From Microbacterium hydrocarbonoxydans (GTDB taxonomy: Bacteria; Actinomycetota; Actinomycetes; Actinomycetales; Microbacteriaceae): a stretch of 64,000 nucleotides of DNA. Shown in pieces: positions 36,717 to 46,297 of this stretch (position 1 is the stretch's first letter; every line of letters begins with the position of its first letter). Below the pieces are notes generated by a model. The model was not told where the DNA came from. It saw only the letters and a list, made by a program, of their open reading frames with translations, and searched no databases. The stretch covers positions 1,302,001 through 1,366,000 of the forward strand of contig NZ_FNSQ01000005.1 in NCBI RefSeq assembly GCF_900105205.1, read 5' to 3'. The position numbers were made by a program, and so were the translations under genes.

Positions 36717-38543
36717 TCAGTACTTCCTCTCCATCGGCGGGTAGTTCAACTCGCCCTGCTCGTTCTTGGTGAAGACGACAGGCTTCCAGTCGAGCTTGAT
36801 GTGGTCGCTCGGCGTGGAGGAGTGCGGGTCGCCGGTCAGGTAGGCCATGGTGTGCTTCATGTACTTCTCGTCATCGCGAGTCGGGAAGTCGTCGCGCATG
36901 TGACCGCCGCGGCTCTCTTCACGGTTCTGCGCGGCGTAGACGACGACCTCGGCGATGTCGAGGAGGAAGCCGAGCTCGACGGCCTCGAGCAGATCGGTGT
37001 TGAACCGCTTGCCCTTGTCGTCGACGTGCACGTTCTTGTACCGCTCGCGCAGCTCGGCGATCACGCCGAGGACGTGCTCGAGGGACTCGTGCGTGCGGAA
37101 GACCTGCGCCCCCTTGTCCATCTCGTCCTGCAGCGCCTTGCGCAGCACGGCGATGCGCTCGGTGCCCTGGTTGTTGCGCAGGCCCTCCAGCATCCCGGAG
37201 ACGAAGCCGGCGGGGTTCTCGGGAAGAGGGACGAACTCGGCCGTCTTGACGTACTCGACCGCGTTGCGGCCGCTGCGCTTGCCGAAGACGTTGATGTCGA
37301 GCAGCGAGTTGGTGCCCAGACGGTTCGCTCCGTGCACCGACACGCACGCGCACTCGCCGGCGGCGTACAGGCCCGGCACCACGGTGTCGTTGTCGGCGAG
37401 CACCTCGCCGTTGTTGTTGGTCGGGATGCCGCCCATGGCGTAGTGCGCGGTCGGCATCACCGGGACCGGCTCGACGACCGGGTCGACGCCCAGGTAGGTG
37501 CGCGCGAACTCCGTGATGTCGGGGAGCTTGGTCTCGAGGACCTCTGCGCCGAGGTGCGTGCAGTCCAGCAGCACGTAGTCCTTGTGCGGGCCGGCTCCTC
37601 GGCCCTCGGCCACCTCCTGGACCATGCAGCGGGCGACGATGTCACGCGGTGCCAGGTCCTTGATGGTCGGCGCGTAGCGCTCCATGAAGCGCTCACCCGA
37701 GGCGTTGCGCAGGATCGCTCCCTCGCCTCGTGCTCCCTCGGTCAGGAGGATGCCGAGACCTGCGAGGCCGGTCGGATGGAACTGGAAGAACTCCAGGTCC
37801 TCGAGGGGCAGGCCCTTGCGCCAGACGATCCCGACGCCGTCACCGGTGAGGGTGTGCGCGTTGGAGGTCGTCTTGAAGATCTTGCCGAATCCGCCGGTCG
37901 CGAAGATCACGGCCTTGGCCTGGAAGACGTGCAGCTCACCGGTGGAGAGGTCGTAGGCGACGACGCCTGACACCTGCGTCTTGCCGTCGGCATCCTTCAC
38001 CGTCAGCAGGTCGAGCACGTAGAACTCGTTGAAGAAGTTGATGCCGAGCTTGACGCAGTTCTGGAAGAGCGTCTGCAGGATCATGTGACCTGTGCGGTCG
38101 GCCGCGTAGCAGGCGCGACGCACCGGGGTCTTGCCGTGCTCGGCGGTGTGACCGCCGAATCGGCGCTGGTCGATCTTGCCCTCGGGGGTGCGGTTGAACG
38201 GCAGCCCCATGTTCTCGAGGTCGATGACCGCGTCGATCGCCTCCTTGGCGAGGATCTCCGCGGCATCCTGGTCGACCAGGTAGTCGCCACCCTTGACCGT
38301 GTCGAAGGTGTGCCACTCCCAGCTGTCTTCCTCGACGTTCGCGAGGGCCGCCGCCATGCCGCCCTGCGCAGCACCGGTGTGCGAGCGCGTCGGGTAGAGC
38401 TTGGAGATCACGGCGGTCTTCGCGCCGGGTCCTGCCTCGATCGCAGCACGCATGCCGGCGCCGCCGGCGCCCACGATGACGATGTCGAACTGGTGGTAGT
38501 GCACGCCGTCGCGCACGACGGAATCCTGGGTCTCGGTAGTCAC
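36717..38543 (-). CDS. sdhA: Succinate dehydrogenase flavoprotein subunit
   Basis: Oxidises succinate to fumarate in the TCA cycle at the inner membrane face; 608 residues. [19 protein letters not shown] binds [23 protein letters not shown] carries the His for covalent FAD attachment. The substrate region has [20 protein letters not shown], and [19 protein letters not shown] is also conserved. The GTG at 38543 has GAGAAG just upstream. It is preceded by sdhD with a 19-bp gap and followed by sdhB. Confidence 0.95.
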   Translation of the reverse strand: MTTETQDSVVRDGVHYHQFDIVIVGAGGAGMRAAIEAGPGAKTAVISKLYPTRSHTGAAQGGMAAALANVEEDSWEWHTFDTVKGGDYLVDQDAAEILAKEAIDAVIDLENMGLPFNRTPEGKIDQRRFGGHTAEHGKTPVRRACYAADRTGHMILQTLFQNCVKLGINFFNEFYVLDLLTVKDADGKTQVSGVVAYDLSTGELHVFQAKAVIFATGGFGKIFKTTSNAHTLTGDGVGIVWRKGLPLEDLEFFQFHPTGLAGLGILLTEGARGEGAILRNASGERFMERYAPTIKDLAPRDIVARCMVQEVAEGRGAGPHKDYVLLDCTHLGAEVLETKLPDITEFARTYLGVDPVVEPVPVMPTAHYAMGGIPTNNNGEVLADNDTVVPGLYAAGECACVSVHGANRLGTNSLLDINVFGKRSGRNAVEYVKTAEFVPLPENPAGFVSGMLEGLRNNQGTERIAVLRKALQDEMDKGAQVFRTHESLEHVLGVIAELRERYKNVHVDDKGKRFNTDLLEAVELGFLLDIAEVVVYAAQNREESRGGHMRDDFPTRDDEKYMKHTMAYLTGDPHSSTPSDHIKLDWKPVVFTKNEQGELNYPPMERKY

Positions 38544-38562
38544 TTCTCGTATGCCTTCTCTT

Positions 38563-39006
38563 CTACTTGCCCAGCGTCTGGCACTGTTCCCACAGCGTGC
38601 TCGACTCGGTCACGCCGAGGCACGGGTCGAAGGTGAAGACGACCAGCGTGCCGAGGATGATGAGCAGGGCGGCAGCCAGGCCCAGGGCCCAGGTCAGCGC
38701 CTTGCGAGCGGTGTTGTTCGTGACGTAGTCGTTGACGATCGTGCGCATGCCGTTGGCGCCGTGGATCAGGGCGAGCCAGAGCATGATGACGTCCCACCAC
38801 TGCCAGAACGGAGTGGCGAACTTGCCGGCGATGAACGCGAAGTCGAGGGCGTGGATGCCCTCGCCGACCATGAGGTTGATGAACAGGTGTCCGAAGATGA
38901 GCACGACGAGCACGACCCCGGAGGCGCGCATGAAGAGCCAGCCCCACTTCTCGAGGTTGAATCCGCGCCGACGACGCACGGGCGCTGAGACGGTCTGAGC
39001 GGTCAT
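38563..39006 (-). CDS. sdhD: Succinate dehydrogenase membrane anchor subunit
   Basis: A hydrophobic anchor of 147 residues from the ATG at 39006. Three membrane helices are visible ([59 protein letters not shown]). H-x-x-x-N in GHLFINL and the His of [10 protein letters not shown] are candidate heme or quinone residues. The ATG overlaps the sdhC stop (TGATG). The C-terminal tail has two Cys. The longer upstream frame runs through sdhC and is rejected. Confidence 0.9.
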   Translation of the reverse strand: MTAQTVSAPVRRRRGFNLEKWGWLFMRASGVVLVVLIFGHLFINLMVGEGIHALDFAFIAGKFATPFWQWWDVIMLWLALIHGANGMRTIVNDYVTNNTARKALTWALGLAAALLIILGTLVVFTFDPCLGVTESSTLWEQCQTLGK

Positions 39007-39440
39007 CAGTGTCCTCCTCCGAAGCCGGCGAACGCGAGCATCAGGTGTCGCGGCACGAAGCCGGCCATGATGATTCCCCACACCAGCAGTACGCCCCAGA
39101 AGAGCTGGCGCTGGTACTTGGCGCCCTTCGACCAGAAGTCCACGGCGATGATGCGGAGGCCGTTCATCGCGTGGAACACGATCCCGGCCACCAGCACGAC
39201 CTCGCCGAGCGCCATGACCGGGTTCTTGTAGGTCCCGATGACGGCGTTGTACGCCTCGGGAGACACCCTGATGAGTGCCGTGTCGAGCACGTGCACCAAC
39301 AGGAAGAAGAAGATGGCGACTCCGGTGATGCGGTGAAGCACCCACGACCACATGCCTTCGCGACCTCGGTAGAGGGTTCCGCGCGGCGTCTTGGAAGTGG
39401 TTTCCGAAATCGACGGTGTCAAGCGAGCGCTTGTGGACAC
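39006..39440 (-). CDS. sdhC: Succinate dehydrogenase cytochrome b556 subunit
   Basis: Membrane anchor of 144 residues and first gene of sdhCDAB. TLYRGREGMWSWVLHRITGV holds the conserved S-x-x-H-R-x-T-G quinone-site motif; VFHAMNGLRIIAVDFW holds the heme-ligand His region. Three helices are seen. The GTG at 39440 follows GGGAGGAC at good distance. The promoter should lie within the 170-bp gap upstream; TAGGAT near 39533-39538 (minus strand) is a possible -10. Confidence 0.92.
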   Translation of the reverse strand: MSTSARLTPSISETTSKTPRGTLYRGREGMWSWVLHRITGVAIFFFLLVHVLDTALIRVSPEAYNAVIGTYKNPVMALGEVVLVAGIVFHAMNGLRIIAVDFWSKGAKYQRQLFWGVLLVWGIIMAGFVPRHLMLAFAGFGGGH

Positions 39441-39611
39441 GGTCGTCCTCCCTGGATCGATGAGACTCGGTCGCGTGCGATGCGTGTTCCAAGCATGAGC
39501 CTGCTGTCGTCAGGCACGGCCGATCGGACACCATCCTATTCCCGTGGGAGGGCAGGGGGCGACGAAGGGGAGCCTAAGTCTCTCGACGTCGAGAGGACGC
39601 GGAGCCGCCGA

Positions 39612-40871
39612 TCAGCCGATCTGGGACATCGTGTTCCAGCCGCCGCCGATCGTCTGGCGCGCGAGGAATCCGCCGCGTGCGTTGCCGGGGTAGAGCACGA
39701 GTGTGCCGTCGGGCGTCCGAGCGACGACATCCTGCGCGCCGTCACCGGTCAGATCCCCGCCGCCGAAGACCGCGGTGAACGACTGCCAGCCTCTGCCGAT
39801 CTGCACCGGCTTGCCCCATGTGCTCTTGCCGGTCGTCGGGTACAGCCACAGGGTGCCGTCCGATATCTTCCGAGCGATCACGTCGCCCCGCGAATCGCCG
39901 GTGAAGTCTCCGACGTGCGAGAGGGAGTCGTATCCGGACCACCCGCTGCCGATCTGCACGCCGTTTCCTGACAGCCAGCCGCCCTTTCCATTGCCCTTGT
40001 AGAGCTTGAGGGTGCCCGTGGCCGTGCGAGCGATGACATCCGGCAGACGGTCTCCGGAGTAGTCGATGCCACCGACGAGCTGCGTGAACCCCGACCAGCC
40101 CTTGCCGATCTGCACCGCTGCCCGCAGTCCGCCTCTGCCGTCGCCGGCGTACAGCATCAGCGCACCGGTCGTCTCCACGCGTCCGAGATCGGGGATGCCG
40201 TCGCCGGTGAAGTCGCCGAGAGTGGTGAACGGGCGGGAGCCCCATGCGGGTGCCGCCGTGAGCGGGGTGGTGAAGCCTCCGCGCGCGTTGCCGGGATAGA
40301 TCTTCAGTTCGCCCGCGGTCGTGCGCGCCACGATGTCGGCGTTGCGGTCGCCCGTGAGGTCACCGGCGCCACCGCTCAGCTTCTTGACCGGTGATCCGAT
40401 GCCGAATATCTGCACCCAGTAGGTGCGATAGCAGGATCCGGTCGCCACGCCGACGCCGAGCCCGGTGTACCGGCTGTCGAGGATGTTCGCCTTATGCCCG
40501 GAGGAGTTCATCCACGCCGTCATGACGGACTGCGCATCCGGCTGCCCTGCCGCGATGTTCTCGCCCGTGGCGACCCACCCGTATGCCGCGACACGCGAGC
40601 TGCGCCACTGGGAGGTGCTGTGCTCGAACGTGCAGGTGGCCGCGAGATGCCTGGCCCACTCCGCCGCCGCCGCGTCGAGCGCGGGGTCGGAGACCAGCGC
40701 CCGCACGCCCGCCTTGTAGCGCTCGGCGTTGGTGAGGGTGAAGACCTCGCCGGCGGTGCCGCTCGCGGCGGATGCGGAGGTGGGGACGAGCGCGGCGGCG
40801 GCCAACACAAGCACGAGGGCGGCGGTGGCGCGACGAAGAAGGGCAGGGCGCCGTGTGGGGGAGGGGGCCAT
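39612..40871 (-). CDS. Secreted CAP-domain protein with five FG-GAP/VCBS repeats
   Basis: An exported protein of 419 residues from the ATG at 40871. Signal peptide (ATAALVLVLAAAALVPTSAS-A). Residues of about 42-160 form a CAP/SCP-PR1 domain: TLTNAERYKAG, CTFEHSTSQWRSS, GENIAAGQPDAQSVMTAW and NSSGHKANILDSRYTGLGVG. Then come five repeats of about 49 residues with D-x-T-G-D calcium loops (GDLTGDRNADIV, GDFTGDGIPDLG, GIDYSGDRLPDVI, GDFTGDSRGDVI, GDLTGDGAQDVV), as in FG-GAP beta-propellers. CAP domains in bacteria are often secreted proteins of unsettled activity. It diverges from manC. Confidence 0.88.
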   Translation of the reverse strand: MAPSPTRRPALLRRATAALVLVLAAAALVPTSASAASGTAGEVFTLTNAERYKAGVRALVSDPALDAAAAEWARHLAATCTFEHSTSQWRSSRVAAYGWVATGENIAAGQPDAQSVMTAWMNSSGHKANILDSRYTGLGVGVATGSCYRTYWVQIFGIGSPVKKLSGGAGDLTGDRNADIVARTTAGELKIYPGNARGGFTTPLTAAPAWGSRPFTTLGDFTGDGIPDLGRVETTGALMLYAGDGRGGLRAAVQIGKGWSGFTQLVGGIDYSGDRLPDVIARTATGTLKLYKGNGKGGWLSGNGVQIGSGWSGYDSLSHVGDFTGDSRGDVIARKISDGTLWLYPTTGKSTWGKPVQIGRGWQSFTAVFGGGDLTGDGAQDVVARTPDGTLVLYPGNARGGFLARQTIGGGWNTMSQIG

Positions 40872-40929
40872 GGGACGACCATACTGGCGGTCGGCATAGC
40901 CTGCGCAAGACCCCGTTACGCTGGGCAGC

Positions 40930-42045
40930 ATGAGCGAGCCGATCCAGGACTTCTACGCGGTGATCCCGGCCGGAGGCATCGGCAGTAGGCTGTGGCCGCT
41001 CTCGCGGGCGGATGCTCCCAAGTTCCTGCACGACCTCACGGGGTCGGGTCATTCCCTGCTCCGTGACACCTGGGATCGCCTGGAGCCGCTCGCCGGTGCC
41101 GACCGGATCGCCGTGGTGACCGGGCGCGCGCACCGGGCAGCCGTCGAGTCGGAGCTCCCGGGCATCCCCGATCTCAACGTCTTCCTCGAGTCGGAGCCGC
41201 GTGAGTCCGCCGCGGCGATCGGGCTGGCGGCCGCGATCCTGCATCGCCGTGATCCCGACGTGATCATCGGCTCGTTCAGCGCCGACCACGTCATCCGCAG
41301 CACTCGCGTGTTCGAGTTCGCTGTCCGCGACGCCGTCGAGGTCGCGCGCGAGGGGTACATCTGCACCATCGGCATCTCGCCCACCGAACCCGCAGTCGGG
41401 TTCGGCTACATCCGCAAGGGGCCGGAGCTCGTCGTCGAGGGGGCACGCGAGGCGGCGCTGGTCGAGAGCTTCGTCGAGAAGCCCGACCTCGAGACCGCGA
41501 AGGCCTACTTCGCCGATCGCGGCTACCTGTGGAACGCGGGCATGTTCATCGCCAAGGCGAGCGTGCTCCTGGAGGAGCTGGCCGAGAACGAGCCCGCCCT
41601 GCACGCCGGACTGATCGAGCTCGCCGAGGCCTGGGACGATCGTGAACGACGCGGTCCTGCGGTCGACCGGATCTGGCCGGGGCTCAAGAAGATCGCGATC
41701 GACTACGCCGTCGCCGAGCCGGCCGCCCGCCGGGGGCGCCTCGCCGTGGTGCCGGGTCACTTCGACTGGGACGACGTCGGCGACTTCGCCTCCCTCACGA
41801 AGCTCATCAACAACGGGCGCAAGAACGACCTCGCCGTCCTCGGGCCGAAGGCCCGCGTGCTGTCGGATGCGGCAAGCGGCATCCTCGTCAGCCAGACCTC
41901 TCGCGTGATCAGCCTCATCGGGGTGAAGGACATCGTGGTCGTCGACACACCGGATGCGCTGCTGGTGACCACGGTCGAGCACGCGCAGCGGGTGAAGGGC
42001 GTCGTGGAGTCCCTGAAGCTCACCGGGCGCGGCGACGTGCTCTGA
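40930..42045 (+). CDS. manC: Mannose-1-phosphate guanylyltransferase
   Basis: Makes GDP-mannose for glycans and mannosylated lipids; 371 residues, the single-domain form without a phosphomannose isomerase part. YAVIPAGGIGSRLWPLSRAD is the nucleotide-binding signature (G-G-x-G-x-R-L-W-P). IIGSFSADHVIR is the metal/sugar site, FVEKPDLETAKAYFADRGYL is the conserved E-K-P region, and HFDWDDVGDFASL is typical. AGCGAGCC follows the ATG without a clear Shine-Dalgarno. It stands alone, divergent from the CAP protein gene. Confidence 0.93.
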   Translation: MSEPIQDFYAVIPAGGIGSRLWPLSRADAPKFLHDLTGSGHSLLRDTWDRLEPLAGADRIAVVTGRAHRAAVESELPGIPDLNVFLESEPRESAAAIGLAAAILHRRDPDVIIGSFSADHVIRSTRVFEFAVRDAVEVAREGYICTIGISPTEPAVGFGYIRKGPELVVEGAREAALVESFVEKPDLETAKAYFADRGYLWNAGMFIAKASVLLEELAENEPALHAGLIELAEAWDDRERRGPAVDRIWPGLKKIAIDYAVAEPAARRGRLAVVPGHFDWDDVGDFASLTKLINNGRKNDLAVLGPKARVLSDAASGILVSQTSRVISLIGVKDIVVVDTPDALLVTTVEHAQRVKGVVESLKLTGRGDVL

Positions 42046-42192
42046 TGAGCACCCACGGCCGCTCATCGGCTGTCTTGATTTCAGCTTTGTAACCATTCGT
42101 CTACGGCCAGCCCACCGGCATGCGCAAATGTCGAAACAGTAGGTAACTTTGAGCGATCCGCGAGGGCCGCGGCACCGTTCAGGAGGCATGAG

Positions 42193-43305
42193 TTGACCAT
42201 CTCCACCACCAAGAAGCTGCTGGGCGCGACCGTCGCCGCTGGCGTCGTCTTCGCACTCGCCGGCTGCGGCCAGGCTCCCACCGAATCGGGCGGCGACGGC
42301 GGCACCGACGTCGCATCCGACTTCCTCCCCTGCCTCGTCTCCGACGCCGGCGGATGGAACGACAAGTCGTTCAACCAGTCCGCCAAGGAAGGCATGGACA
42401 AGGCAGCGGAAGAACTCGACGTCAAGCCGCTCGAGTTCGAGTCGGCGAACGACAACGACTACGCGCCCAACCTCGAGACCGCGGTCTCCGAGGGATGCTC
42501 GCTCATCGTGTCTGTCGGCTTCAAGCTGTCGGCCGCCACGGTCGAGTCCGCTCTCGCGAACCCCGAGATCGACTACGCGATCATCGACGACTACGCCGAC
42601 ACCGACTTCGACGGCACCACGGATGCTCCGAACATCAAGCCCCTCGTCTTCGACACCGCTCAGGCCGCCTACCTCGGCGGATACGCCGCGGCCGGATGGT
42701 CGGCGGAGTCCGGCGTGAACAAGGTCGGCACCTTCGGCGGAATGCAGATCCCGTCGGTCGCCGTGTTCATGGACGGCTTCCAGCTCGGTGTCGAGAAGTA
42801 CAACGAGGACAAGTCCGCCGCCGTCCAGGTCTTCGGCTGGGACAGCGCGACGCAGAAGGGCTCGTTCACGGGCGGCTTCGATGCCAACGACACGGCCAAG
42901 CAGACCGCGCAGGGCGTCCTCGACCAGGGTGTCGACGTCATCCTCCCCGTCGGCGGACCGATCTACCAGAGCGCTGCAGCGGCCATCGCCGACAGCGGCA
43001 AGGACACGCTGCTGGTCGGCGTCGACAGCGACCTCGCGGTGGCCGACGAGACGGTGGCCGACGTCACCCTCTTCTCGATCATGAAGGCGATCGACGTCGC
43101 CGTCCAGGACGCCACGATCGCCGCCTCCAAGGGCGACTTCGACCCGGCGCCGTACGTGGGAACGCTCGAGAACGAGGGCGTGAAGCTCTCGGGCTTCGGC
43201 TCGTTCGAGGGCGACCTGCCCGACGGCCTGCTCGACGAGATCGCCGCTCTGCAGGAGCAGATCATCGCGGGCGACATCACGGTGGAGTCCCCGAACTCTC
43301 CGTGA
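42193..43305 (+). CDS. BMP-family lipoprotein, nucleoside-binding component
   Basis: Substrate-binding lipoprotein (370 residues) of the BmpA/PnrA family, which binds nucleosides. The lipobox is ALAGC (Cys25). FLPCLVSDAGGWNDKSFNQS is the family opening, with Asp and Asn contacting the ribose. VEKYNEDKSAAVQVFGWDS and VDVILPVGGPIYQSAAAAI are conserved. The start is TTG: AGGAGG (42181-42186) lies 6 bp upstream. An ATG at 42188 is out of frame and makes only Met-Ser before a stop that overlaps the TTG. A hairpin follows the gene before the ATPase gene. Confidence 0.9.
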   Translation: MTISTTKKLLGATVAAGVVFALAGCGQAPTESGGDGGTDVASDFLPCLVSDAGGWNDKSFNQSAKEGMDKAAEELDVKPLEFESANDNDYAPNLETAVSEGCSLIVSVGFKLSAATVESALANPEIDYAIIDDYADTDFDGTTDAPNIKPLVFDTAQAAYLGGYAAAGWSAESGVNKVGTFGGMQIPSVAVFMDGFQLGVEKYNEDKSAAVQVFGWDSATQKGSFTGGFDANDTAKQTAQGVLDQGVDVILPVGGPIYQSAAAAIADSGKDTLLVGVDSDLAVADETVADVTLFSIMKAIDVAVQDATIAASKGDFDPAPYVGTLENEGVKLSGFGSFEGDLPDGLLDEIAALQEQIIAGDITVESPNSP

Positions 43306-43319
43306 GTCATCGATGTCCA

Positions 43320-43358
43320 GCACGGGGCGAGTGGTGAAAGCTGCCACTCGCCCCGTGC
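43320..43358 (+). terminator. Hairpin between the nucleoside-binding lipoprotein and ATPase genes
   Basis: A perfect 15-bp stem (GCACGGGGCGAGTGG with its complement) encloses a 9-base loop, 15 bp after the stop. There is no U-run. It resembles the metQ-metN arrangement and probably reduces read-through into the transporter genes. Confidence 0.75.
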
Positions 43359-43466
43359 CGTGGACGGACGCTGACGACTGTTGGCGGCGCATCCGGGCGA
43401 TCCCCGTGCGATGCGTCTGAGATCCTCCGGGCACTGCCGGAGGACTCTTCTGGATAAGGTGCAGAT

Positions 43467-44981
43467 ATGAAGCTCGAACTTCGCGGCATCACCAAGCGGT
43501 TCGGAACCCTGGTGGCCAACGACCACATCGACCTGGTCGTCGAGCCGGGGCAGATCCACGCTCTGCTCGGCGAGAACGGCGCAGGCAAGTCCACGCTGAT
43601 GAACGTCCTCTACGGGCTCTATCAGGCAGACGAGGGCGAGATCCTCCTGGACGACGTCGTCCAGCGGTTCCGCGGCCCCGGGGATGCGATGAACGCGGGC
43701 ATCGGCATGGTGCATCAGCACTTCATGCTCGTCCCGGTCTTCACCGTCGCCGAGAACGTCATGCTCGGTCACGAGCAGACCAAGGGCGTCGGCACCCTCG
43801 ACATCGGCAAGGCCAGGGAGCACGTGCGCTCCGTCGCCGCGCGGTTCGGCTTCGACATCGACCCGGACGCGATCGTCGGCGATCTGCCGGTGGGCGTGCA
43901 GCAGCGTGTCGAGATCATCAAGGCGCTCTCGCGCGACGCGAAGGTGCTCGTCTTCGATGAACCCACCGCCGTGCTCACCCCGCAGGAGACGGATGAGCTG
44001 ATGGGCATCATGCGCCAGCTCCGTGACGAGGGCACCGCGATCGTCTTCATCACCCACAAGCTTCGTGAGGTCCGCGAGGTCGCGGACACCATCACGATCG
44101 TGCGTCTCGGCCGCATCGTCGGCGAGGCGTCTCCCACCGCGACGAACGCCGAACTCGCATCCCTCATGGTGGGTCGTGCCGTCGAGCTCACCGTGCACAA
44201 GGATGCTCCGCGCCTCGGCGACGGCGGCCTCGAGGTCAAGGGGCTGCGCGTCCTGACCCCGACCGGTGCGATCGTCGTCGACGGCATCGACTTCTCCGTG
44301 CGCCCCGGCGAGGTCCTCGCCGTCGCCGGAGTGCAGGGCAACGGCCAGACCGAGCTCGTCGAGGCCATCGTCGGTCTCGCCGCCCGCGTCGAGGGATCGA
44401 TCACCCTCGACGGCACCGAGCTGGTCGGCAAGAGCGTGCGTGCCATCCTCGATGCCGGCGTCGGGTTCGTCCCGGAGGACCGCACGGAGGACGGCCTCGT
44501 CGCCGGATTCTCGGTGGCGGAGAACCTGATCCTCGACCGTTCGACCGATCCGGAGTTCAGCCGGGGCGGCACGCTCCGCCGCTCGGCTCTCGAGGACTTC
44601 GCGCGAGCACGCATCAGCGAGTACGACATCCGGACGCAGGGGCCGCACACACCGGCGGGCACGCTCTCGGGCGGAAACCAGCAGAAGGTCGTGATCGCGC
44701 GCGAGATGAGCCGCGAGCTCAAGCTGCTCGTCGCCGCACAGCCCACCCGCGGCGTCGATGTCGGATCGATCGAGTTCATCCACAAGCGGATCATCGAGAC
44801 GAGGGATGCCGGGATTCCCGTCGTCGTCGTCTCGACCGAGCTCGACGAGGTCGCCGCTCTCGCCGACCGCATCGCCGTGATGTACCGAGGCACGATCGTC
44901 GGGATCGTCCCCGGCGACACCCCGCGCGAGACGCTGGGACTGATGATGGCGGGCGCCGCCGAAGGAGAGGTGGCCGCATGA
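43467..44981 (+). CDS. Nucleoside ABC transporter, ATP-binding protein
   Basis: A double ATPase of 504 residues pairing with BMP-type binding proteins. Domain 1 has [38 protein letters not shown] and LVFDEPTAVLTPQE. Domain 2 has a degenerate Walker A (GVQGNGQTELVEA), VPEDRTEDGLV and signature [15 protein letters not shown], but its Walker B region reads LLVAAQPTRGVDVG, with Gln in place of the usual Glu, as is normal for the second site in this class. It overlaps the permease gene by 4 bp (ATGA). It powers import of purine/pyrimidine nucleosides; specificity comes from the lipoprotein. Confidence 0.92.
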   Translation: MKLELRGITKRFGTLVANDHIDLVVEPGQIHALLGENGAGKSTLMNVLYGLYQADEGEILLDDVVQRFRGPGDAMNAGIGMVHQHFMLVPVFTVAENVMLGHEQTKGVGTLDIGKAREHVRSVAARFGFDIDPDAIVGDLPVGVQQRVEIIKALSRDAKVLVFDEPTAVLTPQETDELMGIMRQLRDEGTAIVFITHKLREVREVADTITIVRLGRIVGEASPTATNAELASLMVGRAVELTVHKDAPRLGDGGLEVKGLRVLTPTGAIVVDGIDFSVRPGEVLAVAGVQGNGQTELVEAIVGLAARVEGSITLDGTELVGKSVRAILDAGVGFVPEDRTEDGLVAGFSVAENLILDRSTDPEFSRGGTLRRSALEDFARARISEYDIRTQGPHTPAGTLSGGNQQKVVIAREMSRELKLLVAAQPTRGVDVGSIEFIHKRIIETRDAGIPVVVVSTELDEVAALADRIAVMYRGTIVGIVPGDTPRETLGLMMAGAAEGEVAA

Positions 44982-46297
44982 GCGGTACGACGCCACAGGG
45001 GAGCAGCGCTGCGGGCGAAGGCTCCGGCGACCAGCTCTCTCTGAACACGACCACGACGCAGCGTGACACGGGTGACGTGCCGCCACCCCCGCGCGGCAAC
45101 GTGATCCTGAAGGAGATGCTGCGCGGCAGCGCCGTCTCCACGATCCTCGCCATCTTCCTGGCCCTCGTCGTCGGCGGCATCCTGATCGCCTTCACGAACG
45201 AAGACGTGCTGGAGGCCTCCGGCTACTTCTTCCAGCGTCCGAGCGACACGTTCGCGGCGATCTGGAACGCCGTCTACAACGGCTACGAGGCGCTCTTCCG
45301 CGGCGCGATCTTCAACGCCCGCGGGGCCGACTTCGCCGCGCAGATCCGTCCGCTGACCAACACGCTCGGATTCGCGGCACCGCTGATCGCCGCCGGCCTC
45401 GGTGTGGCGCTGGCCTTCCGTGTCGGCCTGTTCAACATCGGTGCACGCGGTCAGATGCTGATCGGCGTGGCGGTCGCCGGCCTCCTCACGTTCCAGCTGG
45501 ACCTGCCGTTCTGGCTGCACATCCCGGTCACCCTCATCGCCGGCATCGCGGGCGGTGCGCTGTGGGGCGCGATCGCCGGGCTCATCAAGGCCCGCACGGG
45601 TGCGCACGAGGTGATCCTCACGATCATGCTCAACTACGTGGCGTACTACCTGCTGCTGTGGATGATCCGCACACCGGGTCTGCTGCAGAAGCCCGGTACG
45701 AATCAGGCGCTCGGCTACGCCACTCCCCAGAGCGCGCAGTTCCCCTCGCTCCTCGGACCGCAGTTCCCCCTGCTCGATCTCGGATTCGTCATCGTCATCA
45801 TCGCGACCCTGTTCGTGTGGTGGCTGATCGAGCGGTCCTCCCTCGGCATGCGGATGCGCGCCGTCGGCGAGAACCCGCACGCCGCGCGCGCGGCCGGGAT
45901 CAGCGTGTCCCGCGTCTACGTCTACGCCATGCTGCTCGCCGGTGGTCTCGCCGGACTCGCCGGCATGAATCAGATCCAGGGCGCCGTCACCACCGGCATC
46001 ACCGAGACCATCGACGCGGGCATCGGCTTCGACGCGATCACCGTCGCACTCCTCGGGCGCAGCCGCGCCTGGGGCACGTTCGCCGCCGGCATCCTGTTCG
46101 GTGCGCTCAAGGCCGGGTCGTTCTCGATGCAGGCCCAGGACATCCCCGTCGACATCGTGCTCGTCGTGCAGTCGCTCGTCGTGCTGTTCATCGCGGCTCC
46201 TCCGCTGCTGCGCACGGTGTTCTTCCTCCCGAAGTCCGACGCCGAGAAGGCGGCCAAGGCGAGAGCCAAGGCAGCGAAGAAGGCGGTGACCGCATGA
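44978..46297 (+). CDS. Nucleoside ABC transporter, permease 1
   Basis: A membrane permease of 439 residues with about ten hydrophobic segments. LTNTLGFAAPLIAAGLGVAL, FRVGLFNIGARGQMLIGVAV and ARTGAHEVILTIMLNYVAYY are hallmarks of the BmpA-linked permeases (similar to YufP/NupP). MRAVGENPHAARAAGISVSR is the cytoplasmic coupling loop. Its N-terminal 50 residues are hydrophilic and its tail is Lys/Ala-rich. It overlaps the ATPase gene upstream and the second permease downstream by ATGA. Confidence 0.91.
   Translation: MSGTTPQGSSAAGEGSGDQLSLNTTTTQRDTGDVPPPPRGNVILKEMLRGSAVSTILAIFLALVVGGILIAFTNEDVLEASGYFFQRPSDTFAAIWNAVYNGYEALFRGAIFNARGADFAAQIRPLTNTLGFAAPLIAAGLGVALAFRVGLFNIGARGQMLIGVAVAGLLTFQLDLPFWLHIPVTLIAGIAGGALWGAIAGLIKARTGAHEVILTIMLNYVAYYLLLWMIRTPGLLQKPGTNQALGYATPQSAQFPSLLGPQFPLLDLGFVIVIIATLFVWWLIERSSLGMRMRAVGENPHAARAAGISVSRVYVYAMLLAGGLAGLAGMNQIQGAVTTGITETIDAGIGFDAITVALLGRSRAWGTFAAGILFGALKAGSFSMQAQDIPVDIVLVVQSLVVLFIAAPPLLRTVFFLPKSDAEKAAKARAKAAKKAVTA

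Noticed and set aside
43769..45880. 703-codon minus-strand frame across the nucleoside transporter genes
   Set aside because: It is antisense to clear ATPase and permease genes and shows no family motifs.
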